NCBI GenBank assembly: GCA_905215275.1
Contig: CAJMPE010000097.1
Span: 1-7,500, forward strand
Direction: 5' to 3'
Length of the DNA stretch: 7,500 nucleotides
Origin: an uncultured bacterium
Lineage (GTDB): Bacteria; Actinomycetota; Coriobacteriia; Coriobacteriales; Coriobacteriaceae
Part shown: in pieces, positions 1-6,337 of the stretch
How positions within the stretch are numbered: the first letter of the stretch is position 1
Layout: each line of letters starts with the position of its first letter
The notes under the pieces: generated by a model
Seen by the model: the letters and a program-made list of their open reading frames with translations, nothing else
Told to the model about the DNA's origin: nothing
Database searches by the model: none
Made by a program: the position numbers and the translations under genes

Positions 1-837
1 GGGCGAGCTGCGCACCCACTCGAGCTCGGCCTCCATGCGCTTGGCGAGCTTGGCGTCGCGGTTGCCCTGTGCCTCGATACGGGCGGCCTTGGTCTCCAGA
101 TACGTGGAGTAGTTGCCCTTGTAGGGATAAAGGTGACCGCGGTCGACCTCGCAGATCCACTCGGCAACGTTATCCAGGAAGTAGCGATCGTGTGTGACGG
201 CAAGCACCGCGCCCTGGTAGTTGTGCAGGAAGTGCTCGAGCCACAGGATCGACTCGGCGTCCAGGTGGTTCGTGGGCTCGTCGAGCAGTAGCAGGTCGGG
301 AGCCTCGAGCAGCAGCTTGCACAGGGCCACGCGACGGCGCTCGCCGCCAGAGAGCACGTTGACCGGCATGTCGGAATCGGGCAGCTGCAGGGCGTCCATG
401 GCCTGACCGAGCTTGGAATCGATATCCCAGCCGTCGGCGGCGTCAATCTCGTCCTGGAGCTTTCCCATCTCGGCCATGAGGGCGTCCATGTCGCAATCCG
501 GGTCGCACATCTCCTCGCCGATCTTGTTGAAGCGATCGACCTTGGCAATCATGTCGCCAAATGCCATGCGCACGTTCTCGATGACGGTCTTGTCGTCGTC
601 GAGCGGCGGCTCCTGCTGCAGGATGCCCACGGTGTAGCCGGGGGTGAGCCTGGCATCGCCGTTGGAGACCTCCTCGATGCCGGCCATGATCTTGAGCAGG
701 GTCGACTTGCCCATACCGTTGGGGCCCACGACGCCGATCTTGGCACCGGGGTAGAAGCTCAGGGTCACGTCGTCAAGGATTACCTTGTCGCCATGGGCCT
801 TGCGAGCCTGATACATCTGGTAGATAAACTCCGCCAT
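1..837 (-). CDS. ettA: Energy-dependent translational throttle protein EttA, ABC-F family (partial, N-terminal half)
   Basis: ABC-F ATPase expected to bind the ribosomal E site and gate elongation according to the ATP/ADP ratio; it has no membrane domain. The 279 visible residues start MAEFIYQMYQ. They contain Walker A GPNGMGKS (38-45), a Q-loop region near 74-75 (ILQQEPP), an acidic and cysteine-containing 'arm' insertion at about 95-140, the signature LSGGE (162-166), Walker B LLLLDEP (182-188) with the catalytic Glu 187, and the switch His 216 in VTHD. The segment from about 240 is the charged inter-domain linker; it ends in ELEWVRSSP, closely resembling the EttA linker. The family is about 555 residues, so the second ABC domain lies left of base 1. 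The start is supported by AGAAAGGA at 850-857, 12 nt upstream. EttA is preferred over Uup or other ABC-F members because of the N-terminus and the arm. The gene is separated from sdpI by a terminator, so it probably has its own promoter, which I cannot place convincingly. Confidence 0.93.
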   Translation of the reverse strand, partial: MAEFIYQMYQARKAHGDKVILDDVTLSFYPGAKIGVVGPNGMGKSTLLKIMAGIEEVSNGDARLTPGYTVGILQQEPPLDDDKTVIENVRMAFGDMIAKVDRFNKIGEEMCDPDCDMDALMAEMGKLQDEIDAADGWDIDSKLGQAMDALQLPDSDMPVNVLSGGERRRVALCKLLLEAPDLLLLDEPTNHLDAESILWLEHFLHNYQGAVLAVTHDRYFLDNVAEWICEVDRGHLYPYKGNYSTYLETKAARIEAQGNRDAKLAKRMEAELEWVRSSP

Positions 838-928
838 TTGTCTGTTTTATCCTTTCTACCTGTTGTTTCCCTATTCTTGATTCGCTTTAGTGGAAACGAA
901 ATGAGAAAACTAGCTCTGAAACGTAACG

Positions 929-955
929 AAAAAGGGGCATGGTTGCCCATACCCC
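929..955 (-). terminator. Intrinsic terminator after sdpRI
   Basis: Read on the minus strand, a 9-bp stem GGGGTATGG/CCATGCCCC (one G.U pair) closes a GCAA tetraloop and is followed by TTTTT (929-933). It lies 66 nt beyond the sdpI stop and upstream of ettA, so it would end the sdpR-sdpI transcript. The plus strand has no T-tract after the stem, so it works in one direction only. Confidence 0.85.
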
Positions 956-1021
956 CTAATACTACCTGGGAAAAATCCCCCAGAACATACCATGAACTGC
1001 GTACGCTAGTTTTCCGCAACC

Positions 1022-1726
1022 TTAACGAGCGGCTCGCTGCGATTTGCGCCACAACAGATACGAGTAGACGTAGACGGCTCCAACCGAACCAAACGCCAGA
1101 GCCGCAATCACCGCGGCGACGACTTCACTCGAAAGCACGCTGCCTGCCACGCCCATCACAATCAGGCCAATACCCAGCACCATAAAGCAGGCGCCGCCAA
1201 AACGCTGCGTACGGCGCCAGTTCTCGGGATCGGCAAGCGCCCAAGGTGTCTTGATACCGAGCGTATAGTTCTGCTTCACACGCGGCAAGTAGTTGCCTAC
1301 GCCGATGAACAGCAAACCGACAACACCGGAAATCAGCACGTTAACCGAACCGACCGCCGGCACCACGCCCCAGACCGTAAGCTCACCCAGCCAGCTTACG
1401 GCACACATGAACAAGGTAAAGGCGATTACGAAGCCCTGATAGAACTTGCCCGAGGTTCGATATGCCTCACCTTTGGGATCGATGCGCGGCACCACGCAGA
1501 ACATTGCAAGAAGTGCCAGAGGCAGCACGCCGAGCGCGGAGGCCATCCAGCTAGGGCCCCAACCGTCGACGGCGCCGTTCGCGCCCCAGTGCGTGGGAAT
1601 CTGCGCAGGCAAGCTCGGCATCACCATGAGGTGCGCTACGACATTGGCGACGCACAGAGCAACCAGCGCAATCCACACGCGCGACGATACCCCCGTGGGG
1701 TGAATGCCCTTGTTTTCGTTATTCAT
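1022..1726 (-). CDS. sdpI: SdpI/YhfL-type DUF1648 integral membrane protein
   Basis: Predicted 234-residue polytopic membrane protein of the SdpI family, whose founder gives immunity to the SdpC toxin in Bacillus and sequesters the SdpR repressor at the membrane. Seen here: about six hydrophobic segments (roughly 17-36, 62-79, 98-115, 126-146, 178-197, 202-224). A DUF1648-like motif, LPAQIPTHWGANGAVDGWG (39-57), follows the first segment. The SdpI C-terminal signature GNYLPRVKQNYTLGIKTPW (144-162) is followed by the conserved ENWRRTQRFGG. I chose the ATG at 1724-1726 because GGAAGG (1735-1740) sits 8 nt upstream; an upstream in-frame ATG at 1768 would extend deep into sdpR without a good ribosome site. 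The start overlaps the end of sdpR by 8 nt, which suggests translational coupling. No sdpABC toxin genes are visible, so its real role (envelope-stress or peptide immunity) is inferred only. Confidence 0.88.
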   Translation of the reverse strand: MNNENKGIHPTGVSSRVWIALVALCVANVVAHLMVMPSLPAQIPTHWGANGAVDGWGPSWMASALGVLPLALLAMFCVVPRIDPKGEAYRTSGKFYQGFVIAFTLFMCAVSWLGELTVWGVVPAVGSVNVLISGVVGLLFIGVGNYLPRVKQNYTLGIKTPWALADPENWRRTQRFGGACFMVLGIGLIVMGVAGSVLSSEVVAAVIAALAFGSVGAVYVYSYLLWRKSQRAAR

Positions 1727-1997
1727 CCTTATCACCTTCCGTGTTTGTAAAGCCCATAAACCAGCCAATTAAATCCTGCATGACGGTGGTGTTTAAGCTG
1801 TATACGATGTTTTGGCCATGGCGCTCGTCGGTCACCAATCCGGCGTTTTTGAGCGTCGCCAAGTGATGGCTCAGCGACGGCTTACTGATATCGAAATGCT
1901 CGGCAAGCTCCCCCGCCGTGCAATTGCCCTCGCGCAGCAACTCCAAAATGCGCCGTCGCGTTGGATCGGCAAGCGCCTTAAAACCCTCTCCCGGCAT
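1719..1997 (-). CDS. sdpR: ArsR-family autorepressor of the SdpR type
   Basis: A 92-residue winged-helix repressor that probably binds its own promoter. The N-terminus FKALADPTRRRILELL (6-21) and the helix-turn-helix TAGELAEHFDISKPSLSHHL (27-46) are typical of ArsR proteins, and the wing is around 56-66 (DERHGQNIVYS). The segment YSLNTTVMQDLIGWFMGF (66-83) closely resembles B. subtilis SdpR as I remember it and supports the SdpR subgroup over metal sensors. I see no CxC-type metal site in the recognition helix; only one Cys is present (26). The ATG at 1997 was chosen because AGGAGG (2002-2007) lies 4 nt upstream; a start at 2033 would add 12 residues and run through this ribosome site. It is the first gene of a two-gene operon with sdpI, behind a good promoter and operator. 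By analogy, sdpI would relieve repression by holding SdpR at the membrane. Confidence 0.9.
   Translation of the reverse strand: MPGEGFKALADPTRRRILELLREGNCTAGELAEHFDISKPSLSHHLATLKNAGLVTDERHGQNIVYSLNTTVMQDLIGWFMGFTNTEGDKDE
1735..1740 (-). promoter_or_regulatory. sdpI ribosome binding site inside sdpR
   Basis: GGAAGG on the minus strand, 8 nt before the chosen sdpI ATG and within the last codons of sdpR. It decides the start of sdpI and implies coupled translation. Confidence 0.65.
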
Positions 1998-2031
1998 AGG
2001 ACCTCCTCTCTGCATTTCGTTCGACGCGCAC

Positions 2032-2060
2032 ACTATACTCGATATTTAGATGTTTGTCTA
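2032..2060 (-). promoter_or_regulatory. sdpRI promoter
   Basis: Sigma-70-type promoter on the minus strand: -35 TAGACA (2055-2060, 5 of 6 consensus), 17-bp spacer, -10 TATAGT (2032-2037, 5 of 6). Transcription should begin near 2025, giving a leader of roughly 28 nt before sdpR. Confidence 0.75.
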
Positions 2061-2069
2061 ACTATCTAA
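2046..2069. promoter_or_regulatory. Candidate SdpR operator (three TTAGA/TCTAA half-sites)
   Basis: Plus-strand half-sites TTAGA (2046-2050), TCTAA (2057-2061) and TCTAA (2065-2069). The first two form a TTAGA-N6-TCTAA inverted repeat; the first and third form TTAGAT-N12-ATCTAA. The block covers the -35 box, so a bound dimer would block RNA polymerase. Assignment to SdpR is inferred from position and from ArsR-family autoregulation. Confidence 0.6.
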
Positions 2070-2079
2070 TCTTACACTC

Positions 2080-2117
2080 AAAAAAATAGCCGCCCCCGCG
2101 TAATGCGAAGACGGCCA
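2080..2117 (-). terminator. Strong minus-strand intrinsic terminator with no assigned gene
   Basis: On the minus strand GCCGTCTTCGC (2105-2115) pairs with GCGGGGGCGGC (2089-2099) around a 5-nt loop (2100-2104). The 11-bp stem contains three G.U pairs and can be extended by G.U and U-A, then TTTTTTT follows (2080-2086). On the plus strand the three G.U pairs become C.A mismatches and there is no T-tract, so the structure makes sense only for minus-strand RNA. It ends 20 nt upstream of the sdpR -35 box. Confidence 0.75.
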
Positions 2118-2201
2118 CTTCTCACGCTACAAACGTGTTTTGGAGTTGGCTAACCCGCGGCAACGGGCGCCATCTGCTTCAATCTTATGCGAATCCCGAT
2201 C

Positions 2202-2232
2202 CCATTTCAACAAACCCCAAGGGTTCAAATGG
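2202..2232. repeat. Imperfect dyad upstream of tcdA
   Basis: CCATTT (2202-2207) is the reverse complement of AAATGG (2227-2232), and nested inside it AACCC (2213-2217) matches GGGTT (2221-2225) around a 3-nt centre. The inner gaps are unequal (5 nt and 1 nt). It overlaps the tcdA -35 box and could be an operator or an RNA hairpin. Confidence 0.4.
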
Positions 2233-2253
2233 AATCGTAATAATACCTATAAT
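2224..2253 (+). promoter_or_regulatory. tcdA promoter
   Basis: Perfect -10 TATAAT (2248-2253) with a -35-like TTCAAA (2224-2229, 4 of 6 consensus) at an 18-bp spacing. The expected start near 2260 gives a short leader before tcdA. The operon with the TatD gene would use it. Confidence 0.65.
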
Positions 2254-2286
2254 GGCGATAGCTAAAACACGATTCGCTTCCCCATC

Positions 2287-2291
2287 GGAGG
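2287..2291 (+). promoter_or_regulatory. tcdA ribosome binding site (decides start)
   Basis: GGAGG ends directly against an upstream ATG (2292), which leaves no spacing, but lies 6 nt before the ATG at 2298. The second ATG is therefore the likely start. Confidence 0.75.
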
Positions 2292-2297
2292 ATGTCT

Positions 2298-3092
2298 ATG
2301 GCCGAAACCACAGCCGCTCTCGTCGAGACGCGCGATACCAAGCTCGAAATCATCATGGGCCGCGAGGCACTCGATAAGCTCGCCGGTGCCACGGTGCTGG
2401 TGCTCGGCTGCGGAGGCGTGGGCTCCAATTGCTGCGAGGCACTTGCCCGCGGCGGCATTGGACATTTCGTCATTTTGGACAAGGACATCATCGCGCCCAG
2501 CAATATCAATCGCCAGGCCATCGCCTTTCACAGCACCGTCGGCAAGCGCAAGGTGGACGTGATGGAAGCCATGATTCGCGATATCAATCCCGCCGCCACC
2601 GTCATCAAGCGAACTGAATACTTGCTGAGCGACAACATCGATGATTTCTTCGCGAGCGTTTTGGAGCAGACGGGCGACAAGCTCGATTACGTCGTCGACG
2701 CCATCGACACCATCTCGGCAAAGCTCACCATTGCCAAATATGCTCAGGACCACGACATTCGTTTGGTTAGCTCCATGGGCGGGGCCAACAAGCTCCATCC
2801 CGAGTGCCTCCGCTTTGCCGACATCTTCGATACGGTACGTGACCCCATGAGCCGCATCATGCGCAAAGAATGTAAGAAGCGCGGAATCAAGAGCCTACAT
2901 GTACTGTTTAGCTGCGAGGAATCGGTTAAGACACAGCCCCGCGATCCTTCCAACATCCACGAGCGTACCGAGCTCGGAACCGCCAGCTTTATGCCGCCCA
3001 TCATGGGTCAGATGATTGCCGGCGAGGTTATCCGCCAGATCAGCGGCCGCGGCACCGAACGTGTACGCTCCGATGGCCAGCGCCTGGACTAG
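2298..3092 (+). CDS. tcdA: tRNA threonylcarbamoyladenosine dehydratase TcdA (CsdL/YgdL, ThiF/E1 superfamily)
   Basis: Predicted 264-residue cytoplasmic E1-like enzyme that uses ATP to activate the t6A carboxylate at tRNA position 37 and cyclise it to ct6A in ANN-decoding tRNAs. Seen: a Rossmann ATP-binding loop VLGCGGVGSN (35-44), the acidic end of beta-2 ILDKD (59-63), the E1-type NINRQ (69-73) with the Arg expected to contact ATP, GKRKVDV (82-88), and VVDAIDT (132-138). The C-terminal MPPIMGQMIAGEVIRQISG resembles the closing helix of ThiF-like proteins. Length matches E. coli TcdA (about 268). No CxxC zinc pairs are visible, which argues against ThiF or MoeB. The start at 2298 is set by the ribosome site. 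The partner desulfurase genes csdA/csdE are not here; the gene is followed after 14 nt by a TatD-family gene, probably co-transcribed. Confidence 0.9.
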   Translation: MAETTAALVETRDTKLEIIMGREALDKLAGATVLVLGCGGVGSNCCEALARGGIGHFVILDKDIIAPSNINRQAIAFHSTVGKRKVDVMEAMIRDINPAATVIKRTEYLLSDNIDDFFASVLEQTGDKLDYVVDAIDTISAKLTIAKYAQDHDIRLVSSMGGANKLHPECLRFADIFDTVRDPMSRIMRKECKKRGIKSLHVLFSCEESVKTQPRDPSNIHERTELGTASFMPPIMGQMIAGEVIRQISGRGTERVRSDGQRLD

Positions 3093-3106
3093 CGGAGCGC
3101 GCCGAG

Positions 3107-3889
3107 ATGGAGCCCCGGTTATTTGATGCACACTGCCATCTTGATTTAATGGCTCACCCGGACGCCGTTGCCGATGAGGCAACGGCGCTGGGCTTGGCTC
3201 TATTTGATTGCGGCGTCGATCCACGCGACTTCGCTAGCGCACATGGGCGAGCCCGTCGCCTTCCCACCGTCATCAAGGGCATCGGCCTCCATCCCTGGTG
3301 GCTCGCCGACGGCCGCTGCGGTCCTGCCGAAGTCAATCTGCTTTGCGAAGTTGCTGCCCAAGAGCGCTACATCGGCGAGGTGGGACTTGACTTTTCCGCT
3401 CGTTTTGCCGGAAGCAAACCGCTTCAAATACAGGCATTTGACCGGCTCTGCGATACACTCGTGCTGAATCCTCTTGCCGGGCGCGTGATATCAATTCACG
3501 CCGTTCGTTCGGCGGGAACCGTACTGGACGTCCTCGAATCGCATGGATTACTCATCCCAAACTCCGACTCCCCCGTTATCATCTTCCACTGGTTTAGCGG
3601 CACTTCGGACGAACTCGTCCGCGCGCGTAATGCAGGCTGCTATTTTTCCGTCAACGAACGCATGCTCGCCACCAAGCGCGGTCGCGAATACGCACGACAG
3701 ATTCCACTCGACCGTCTACTGCTCGAGACCGATGCGCCGGCCGAGCCAAACACAGAAACAAGCGCGCAATCGCTCATCAGATCGCTCACAAGGACCTCGA
3801 TGCGCATTGCCTCACTCAAAAACTGTGACGCAAAGCGCATCGAGTCGGCAGTTTTAGCAAATGCGCACTCTGTTTTTGACCTTCGCTAA
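3107..3889 (+). CDS. TatD-family metal-dependent hydrolase (putative DNase)
   Basis: Predicted 260-residue TIM-barrel hydrolase of the TatD family (members are 3'-5' exonucleases or related phosphodiesterases). All expected metal ligands appear: DAHCHLD with His 9 and His 11, GEVGLDF with Glu 91, SIHAVR with His 131, IFHWFSG with His 161, and LLETDAP with Asp 209. The GIGLHPW motif is at 58-64. Length is normal for the family (about 255-265). The start has GGAG at 3094-3097, 9 nt upstream. It follows tcdA by 14 nt in the same direction and so probably shares its transcript. The region around 212-240, after ETDAP, lacks the usual proline-rich 'RG.RN.P' loop I would expect, so it is a divergent family member and the exact substrate is open. 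It ends 81 nt before the stop of the convergent kinase gene. Confidence 0.88.
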   Translation: MEPRLFDAHCHLDLMAHPDAVADEATALGLALFDCGVDPRDFASAHGRARRLPTVIKGIGLHPWWLADGRCGPAEVNLLCEVAAQERYIGEVGLDFSARFAGSKPLQIQAFDRLCDTLVLNPLAGRVISIHAVRSAGTVLDVLESHGLLIPNSDSPVIIFHWFSGTSDELVRARNAGCYFSVNERMLATKRGREYARQIPLDRLLLETDAPAEPNTETSAQSLIRSLTRTSMRIASLKNCDAKRIESAVLANAHSVFDLR

Positions 3890-3900
3890 CCCCTGTGTGC

Positions 3901-3918
3901 AAAAATGCCAAGGGGCAT
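3901..3918 (-). terminator. Possible weak terminator after the kinase operon
   Basis: On the minus strand a 5-bp stem ATGCC/GGCAT with a 4-nt loop is followed by TTTT, 53 nt past the kinase stop. An outer TGTGC (3896-3900) can pair with GCACA (3926-3930) around it, so in DNA the structure is nested. The stem is short and could equally be chance; no better terminator is visible for either convergent operon. Confidence 0.35.
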
Positions 3919-3970
3919 GCGAATCGCACAACGCAGTCCCTATTTTGGAAGGCAGTACAATTCGGCAGCA

Positions 3971-5488
3971 TTACACCAATTCGTGCATGAGATCACAGTT
4001 GCGTGCATACAATTCGTCAAAGATATGGCGGCGCGACACATATAACTCGTGGGCAGTCATATCGGGCACGATTGTTTGCGCAACGCCAAGGACTTGGGCG
4101 AGCTCATCCCACGATGCATAGGCGCCACCTGCGAGAGCTGCCATGATGGCATCACCGAAGCATGCGCCCACCGTAACCTTGGCAACCGAGACCTCGCGCC
4201 CGCATACGTCGGCGATGGCCTGCATCCAAACTGGATTTTTGGTTCCACCTCCGACAAGCATAATGCGCCCAATTGGCAGTCTATGCTCTCGCTCGATAAT
4301 GTCGACATGGGATGCAACGGTATACGCGACGCCTTCCAAGGCGGCGCGAACCATATGGGCTCGCGTATGCCTTCCGGTCAGGCCAAAGAAGACGCCACGC
4401 GCCTCGGGATCGTTGAGCGGAGTACGCTCCCCCGCAAAGTACGGCAGACACAGGAGCCCATCGGCACCCGGCGCCACATCGGCGGCATCATGCGCCATAA
4501 CCGAATAGGCATCGGGGCCACCGTGGCCCTCGGCCTCTACGGCGTCGCGATACAGCTCTTGGCGCAGCCACGATGTGAGCGCACCCGCCGTATTGGTCCC
4601 CGCGCAGATCCCGTAAGTTCCGGGAATGATAAACGTCCCCGGCCACAGGCGGGCATCATCAATCATATGATCAGCTAGGTAGATGAAATACGCCGTGCTC
4701 CCCAACTGAACCATCATATCGCCGGGACGGAATACACCCGTCGAAATAGCCTCGGCACCAGAGTCGCCCGTTCCCACTAAGACAGGTGTCCCTGCCGCGA
4801 GCCCCGTCGCCTCAGCCGCACGCTGCGTAATCACCCCGGCAATATCAGTAGCCGACATTACCTCCGCCATCTGGTCAGGCCGGCAGAAACGAGCACATTC
4901 CCGAGCATCAACCTTCCAAGTAAAGCGGTCGTATAGGGGAAGAAAATCCTCCGCCAAATAACGGTCCACCGTAAAACGCCCCGTCAACTTTGCGCATAGA
5001 AACGACGACGCCGTCAGGAACTTCGCGGCACGTTCGTGCACCTCGGGCATATTCTCCTTAAACCACAAGATCTTGGGAGCAATATCTGACGAACAGGGAT
5101 CGTGCCCGAAAAGCTCGCGTGCGCGATCTGACCCATATTCGGAAAGAAGCTCGTCAATCTGCGGCTTCGAACGTGCATCGACTCCGTACAAAATCGCGGG
5201 CGCCAGCGCGTTGCACTCGGTATCGACCGGCACGCAGTCGCAACCCAATGCGGAAAGGCCGACGCATCCGATCTGCGCCGCGTTAACCCCCGATCGCACC
5301 ACCAGCTCGCGCGACAAGCGGCAAAAATCGCCCCACCAAACTGCCTCCGCATCATGCTGGTACCATCCATCACGCGGGTTGTCCGTCTCATGTCCACAAG
5401 AGGCCTGGCAAACGATGTTGCATCGATCATCGATTAAAACGCCTTTAGAGGCGCTTGTCCCAATATCAATACCCAGATAGAGCGCCAT
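3971..5488 (-). CDS. FGGY-family carbohydrate kinase
   Basis: Predicted 505-residue cytoplasmic ATP-dependent sugar or polyol kinase, normal length for the family. Seen: the N-terminal phosphate-1 motif LGIDIGTSASKG (5-16), the sugar-binding and catalytic segment GTGDSGAEAISTG (239-251) with Asp 242 as likely base, the FGGY signature region YFAGERTPLNDPEARGVFFGL (350-370), and the adenosine loop VGGGTKNPVWMQ (412-423). The GERTP..DP.ARG form is closest to xylulokinase-like members, but the substrate cannot be assigned from motifs. The N-terminal half is fairly rich in Cys (23, 27, 31, 56, 75, 83, 85, 92). The start is supported by GGGGAG (5498-5503), which lies at the very end of the upstream BtpA-type gene; only 6 nt separate the two. 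It is the last gene of the four-gene block and probably gives the phosphorylation step of a sugar pathway. Confidence 0.9.
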   Translation of the reverse strand: MALYLGIDIGTSASKGVLIDDRCNIVCQASCGHETDNPRDGWYQHDAEAVWWGDFCRLSRELVVRSGVNAAQIGCVGLSALGCDCVPVDTECNALAPAILYGVDARSKPQIDELLSEYGSDRARELFGHDPCSSDIAPKILWFKENMPEVHERAAKFLTASSFLCAKLTGRFTVDRYLAEDFLPLYDRFTWKVDARECARFCRPDQMAEVMSATDIAGVITQRAAEATGLAAGTPVLVGTGDSGAEAISTGVFRPGDMMVQLGSTAYFIYLADHMIDDARLWPGTFIIPGTYGICAGTNTAGALTSWLRQELYRDAVEAEGHGGPDAYSVMAHDAADVAPGADGLLCLPYFAGERTPLNDPEARGVFFGLTGRHTRAHMVRAALEGVAYTVASHVDIIEREHRLPIGRIMLVGGGTKNPVWMQAIADVCGREVSVAKVTVGACFGDAIMAALAGGAYASWDELAQVLGVAQTIVPDMTAHELYVSRRHIFDELYARNCDLMHELV

Positions 5489-5494
5489 AGGTGC

Positions 5495-6304
5495 CTACTC
5501 CCCTCGCGCCGTACGAGCGGTAGCCATAAAACGAGCTACCCGCTCAACATCGACCGGGGCATCCAGCTTTCCGTCGCGCTTTAAGCACGTGCCGACAAAC
5601 GCGCCATCGTAGTGAGCAAATACGTCAGCCACGGTATTATCGCGACAACCGGTGCCACATACCACAGGTACTTGGTCAACACGCTCGCGAACCTCATCGG
5701 CAAGCTCGCCCGAAGCGCCACGACCGGCAGCCGAACCGCCGATGACCATCGCATCCGGTAGGCAATTAAAGAGAAGTGAATCGGCAATGTCCGCAGTCGT
5801 GCGGTCGTTGAGATAAACCTCCCCCTCGCTCGTGATGAAGTGAAAAAGCTTGAGGTCGTCCAAGCGCAGCGCCGCCTTGCGACGCATGGTGTGAGCGAAA
5901 TCTCGGTTAATCAGCCCGAGATCACCGGCCCAGGCACCGCAAAAATTACAGCGTGTGAACTGCGCGTCGACGGCAGCGCACAGCTCGATTGTGGCATCGC
6001 CATCGTAAATAGCCTCAGCTCCCCAAGGAGTCGACAGATCATGGGATAGAGCCCCGATTACAAAGCCCATCGATGCAAGGGTTGAGGGAGAAACGTGCTG
6101 CTCATAGGGCATCGAGAGCTCATTGGTAATCAAAATGCCATCGACACCGCCCTGCTGCAACGCCTCGAGATCGCGCTTGGCGGCTTCCACGACCTGTGAC
6201 ACGCTTCCGCCCGGGTAATACAGTGGATCGCCCGGCAGAGGACGCAGGTGCAGCATTCCGATAACCGGCTTTTCGGTCTTGAACATCGAGGTTAGAAACG
6301 ACAT
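5495..6304 (-). CDS. BtpA/SgcQ-family TIM-barrel protein
   Basis: Predicted 269-residue cytoplasmic TIM barrel of the BtpA/SgcQ family. Cyanobacterial BtpA is needed for photosystem I stability; SgcQ belongs to an E. coli sugar PTS operon of unknown substrate, so the reaction is not known. Seen: N-terminal TEKPVIGMLHLRPLPGDP (10-27), a family hallmark; GVDGILITNE (53-62); DAMVIGGSAAGRG (184-196); and the phosphate-site-like DGAFVGTCLKRDGK (233-246) followed by PVDVERVARFM (250-260). Length matches SgcQ. An unusual RCNFCG (118-123) gives a CxxC pair, with further Cys at 216, 220 and 240. The ATG at 6304 is chosen because AAGGAG (6311-6316) lies 6 nt upstream; the ATG at 6319 has no ribosome site. 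It lies between the YjbQ-type gene and the kinase, in the same operon. Confidence 0.88.
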   Translation of the reverse strand: MSFLTSMFKTEKPVIGMLHLRPLPGDPLYYPGGSVSQVVEAAKRDLEALQQGGVDGILITNELSMPYEQHVSPSTLASMGFVIGALSHDLSTPWGAEAIYDGDATIELCAAVDAQFTRCNFCGAWAGDLGLINRDFAHTMRRKAALRLDDLKLFHFITSEGEVYLNDRTTADIADSLLFNCLPDAMVIGGSAAGRGASGELADEVRERVDQVPVVCGTGCRDNTVADVFAHYDGAFVGTCLKRDGKLDAPVDVERVARFMATARTARGE

Positions 6305-6310
6305 AACGTG

Positions 6311-6316
6311 CTCCTT
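6311..6316 (-). promoter_or_regulatory. BtpA-type gene ribosome binding site (decides start)
   Basis: AAGGAG on the minus strand, 6 nt before the ATG at 6302-6304. An alternative in-frame ATG (6317-6319) lies on the other side of this site, so it is the less likely start. Confidence 0.75.
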
Positions 6317-6337
6317 CATAGGGTTATTGCAGGGACG

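Larger units (their letters stand above)
2080..2233 (-). ncRNA. Possible small RNA ending at the orphan terminator
   Basis: Tentative. The terminator needs a transcript, yet no convincing minus-strand gene precedes it. A TATTAT -10-like box at 2240-2245 (minus strand) would start RNA near 2233, giving about 150 nt with a 5' hairpin from the 2202-2232 dyad and the 3' terminator hairpin. The matching -35 is poor (about 3 of 6 at best). I do not recognise a known RNA family (not tRNA, 6S, SRP or tmRNA by eye), and the short minus-strand ORFs inside are under 10 codons. It could instead just insulate sdpRI from antisense transcription. Confidence 0.2.

Noticed and set aside
857..930. ettA promoter (TTTCGT, 17 nt, AAGAAT on the minus strand)
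   Set aside because: Poor match at -35 and only 4 of 6 at -10; not strong enough to list as a feature.
793..1185. Plus-strand frame of 130 codons across the ettA start and the sdpI terminator
   Set aside because: It crosses a terminator hairpin and two genes on the other strand, and the product is low-complexity Arg/Pro/Ser sequence.
1724..1768. Longer sdpI start at 1768
   Set aside because: No ribosome site; the extension (MAGLWALQTRKVIR) does not resemble the family, and the ATG at 1726 has GGAAGG at good spacing.
2188..2241. Plus-strand 17-codon ORF (MRIPIPFQQT...) upstream of tcdA
   Set aside because: No ribosome site and it lies upstream of the tcdA transcription start, so it would not be transcribed with tcdA.
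2262..2798. Minus-strand open frame of 178 codons opposite tcdA
   Set aside because: Antisense to the conserved Rossmann and E1 motifs of tcdA; the composition is that of a shadow frame and it has no ribosome site.
4049..4678. Plus-strand open frame of 209 codons opposite the FGGY kinase
   Set aside because: It lies wholly antisense to a kinase with all family motifs, has no ribosome site, and its translation has no recognisable domain.
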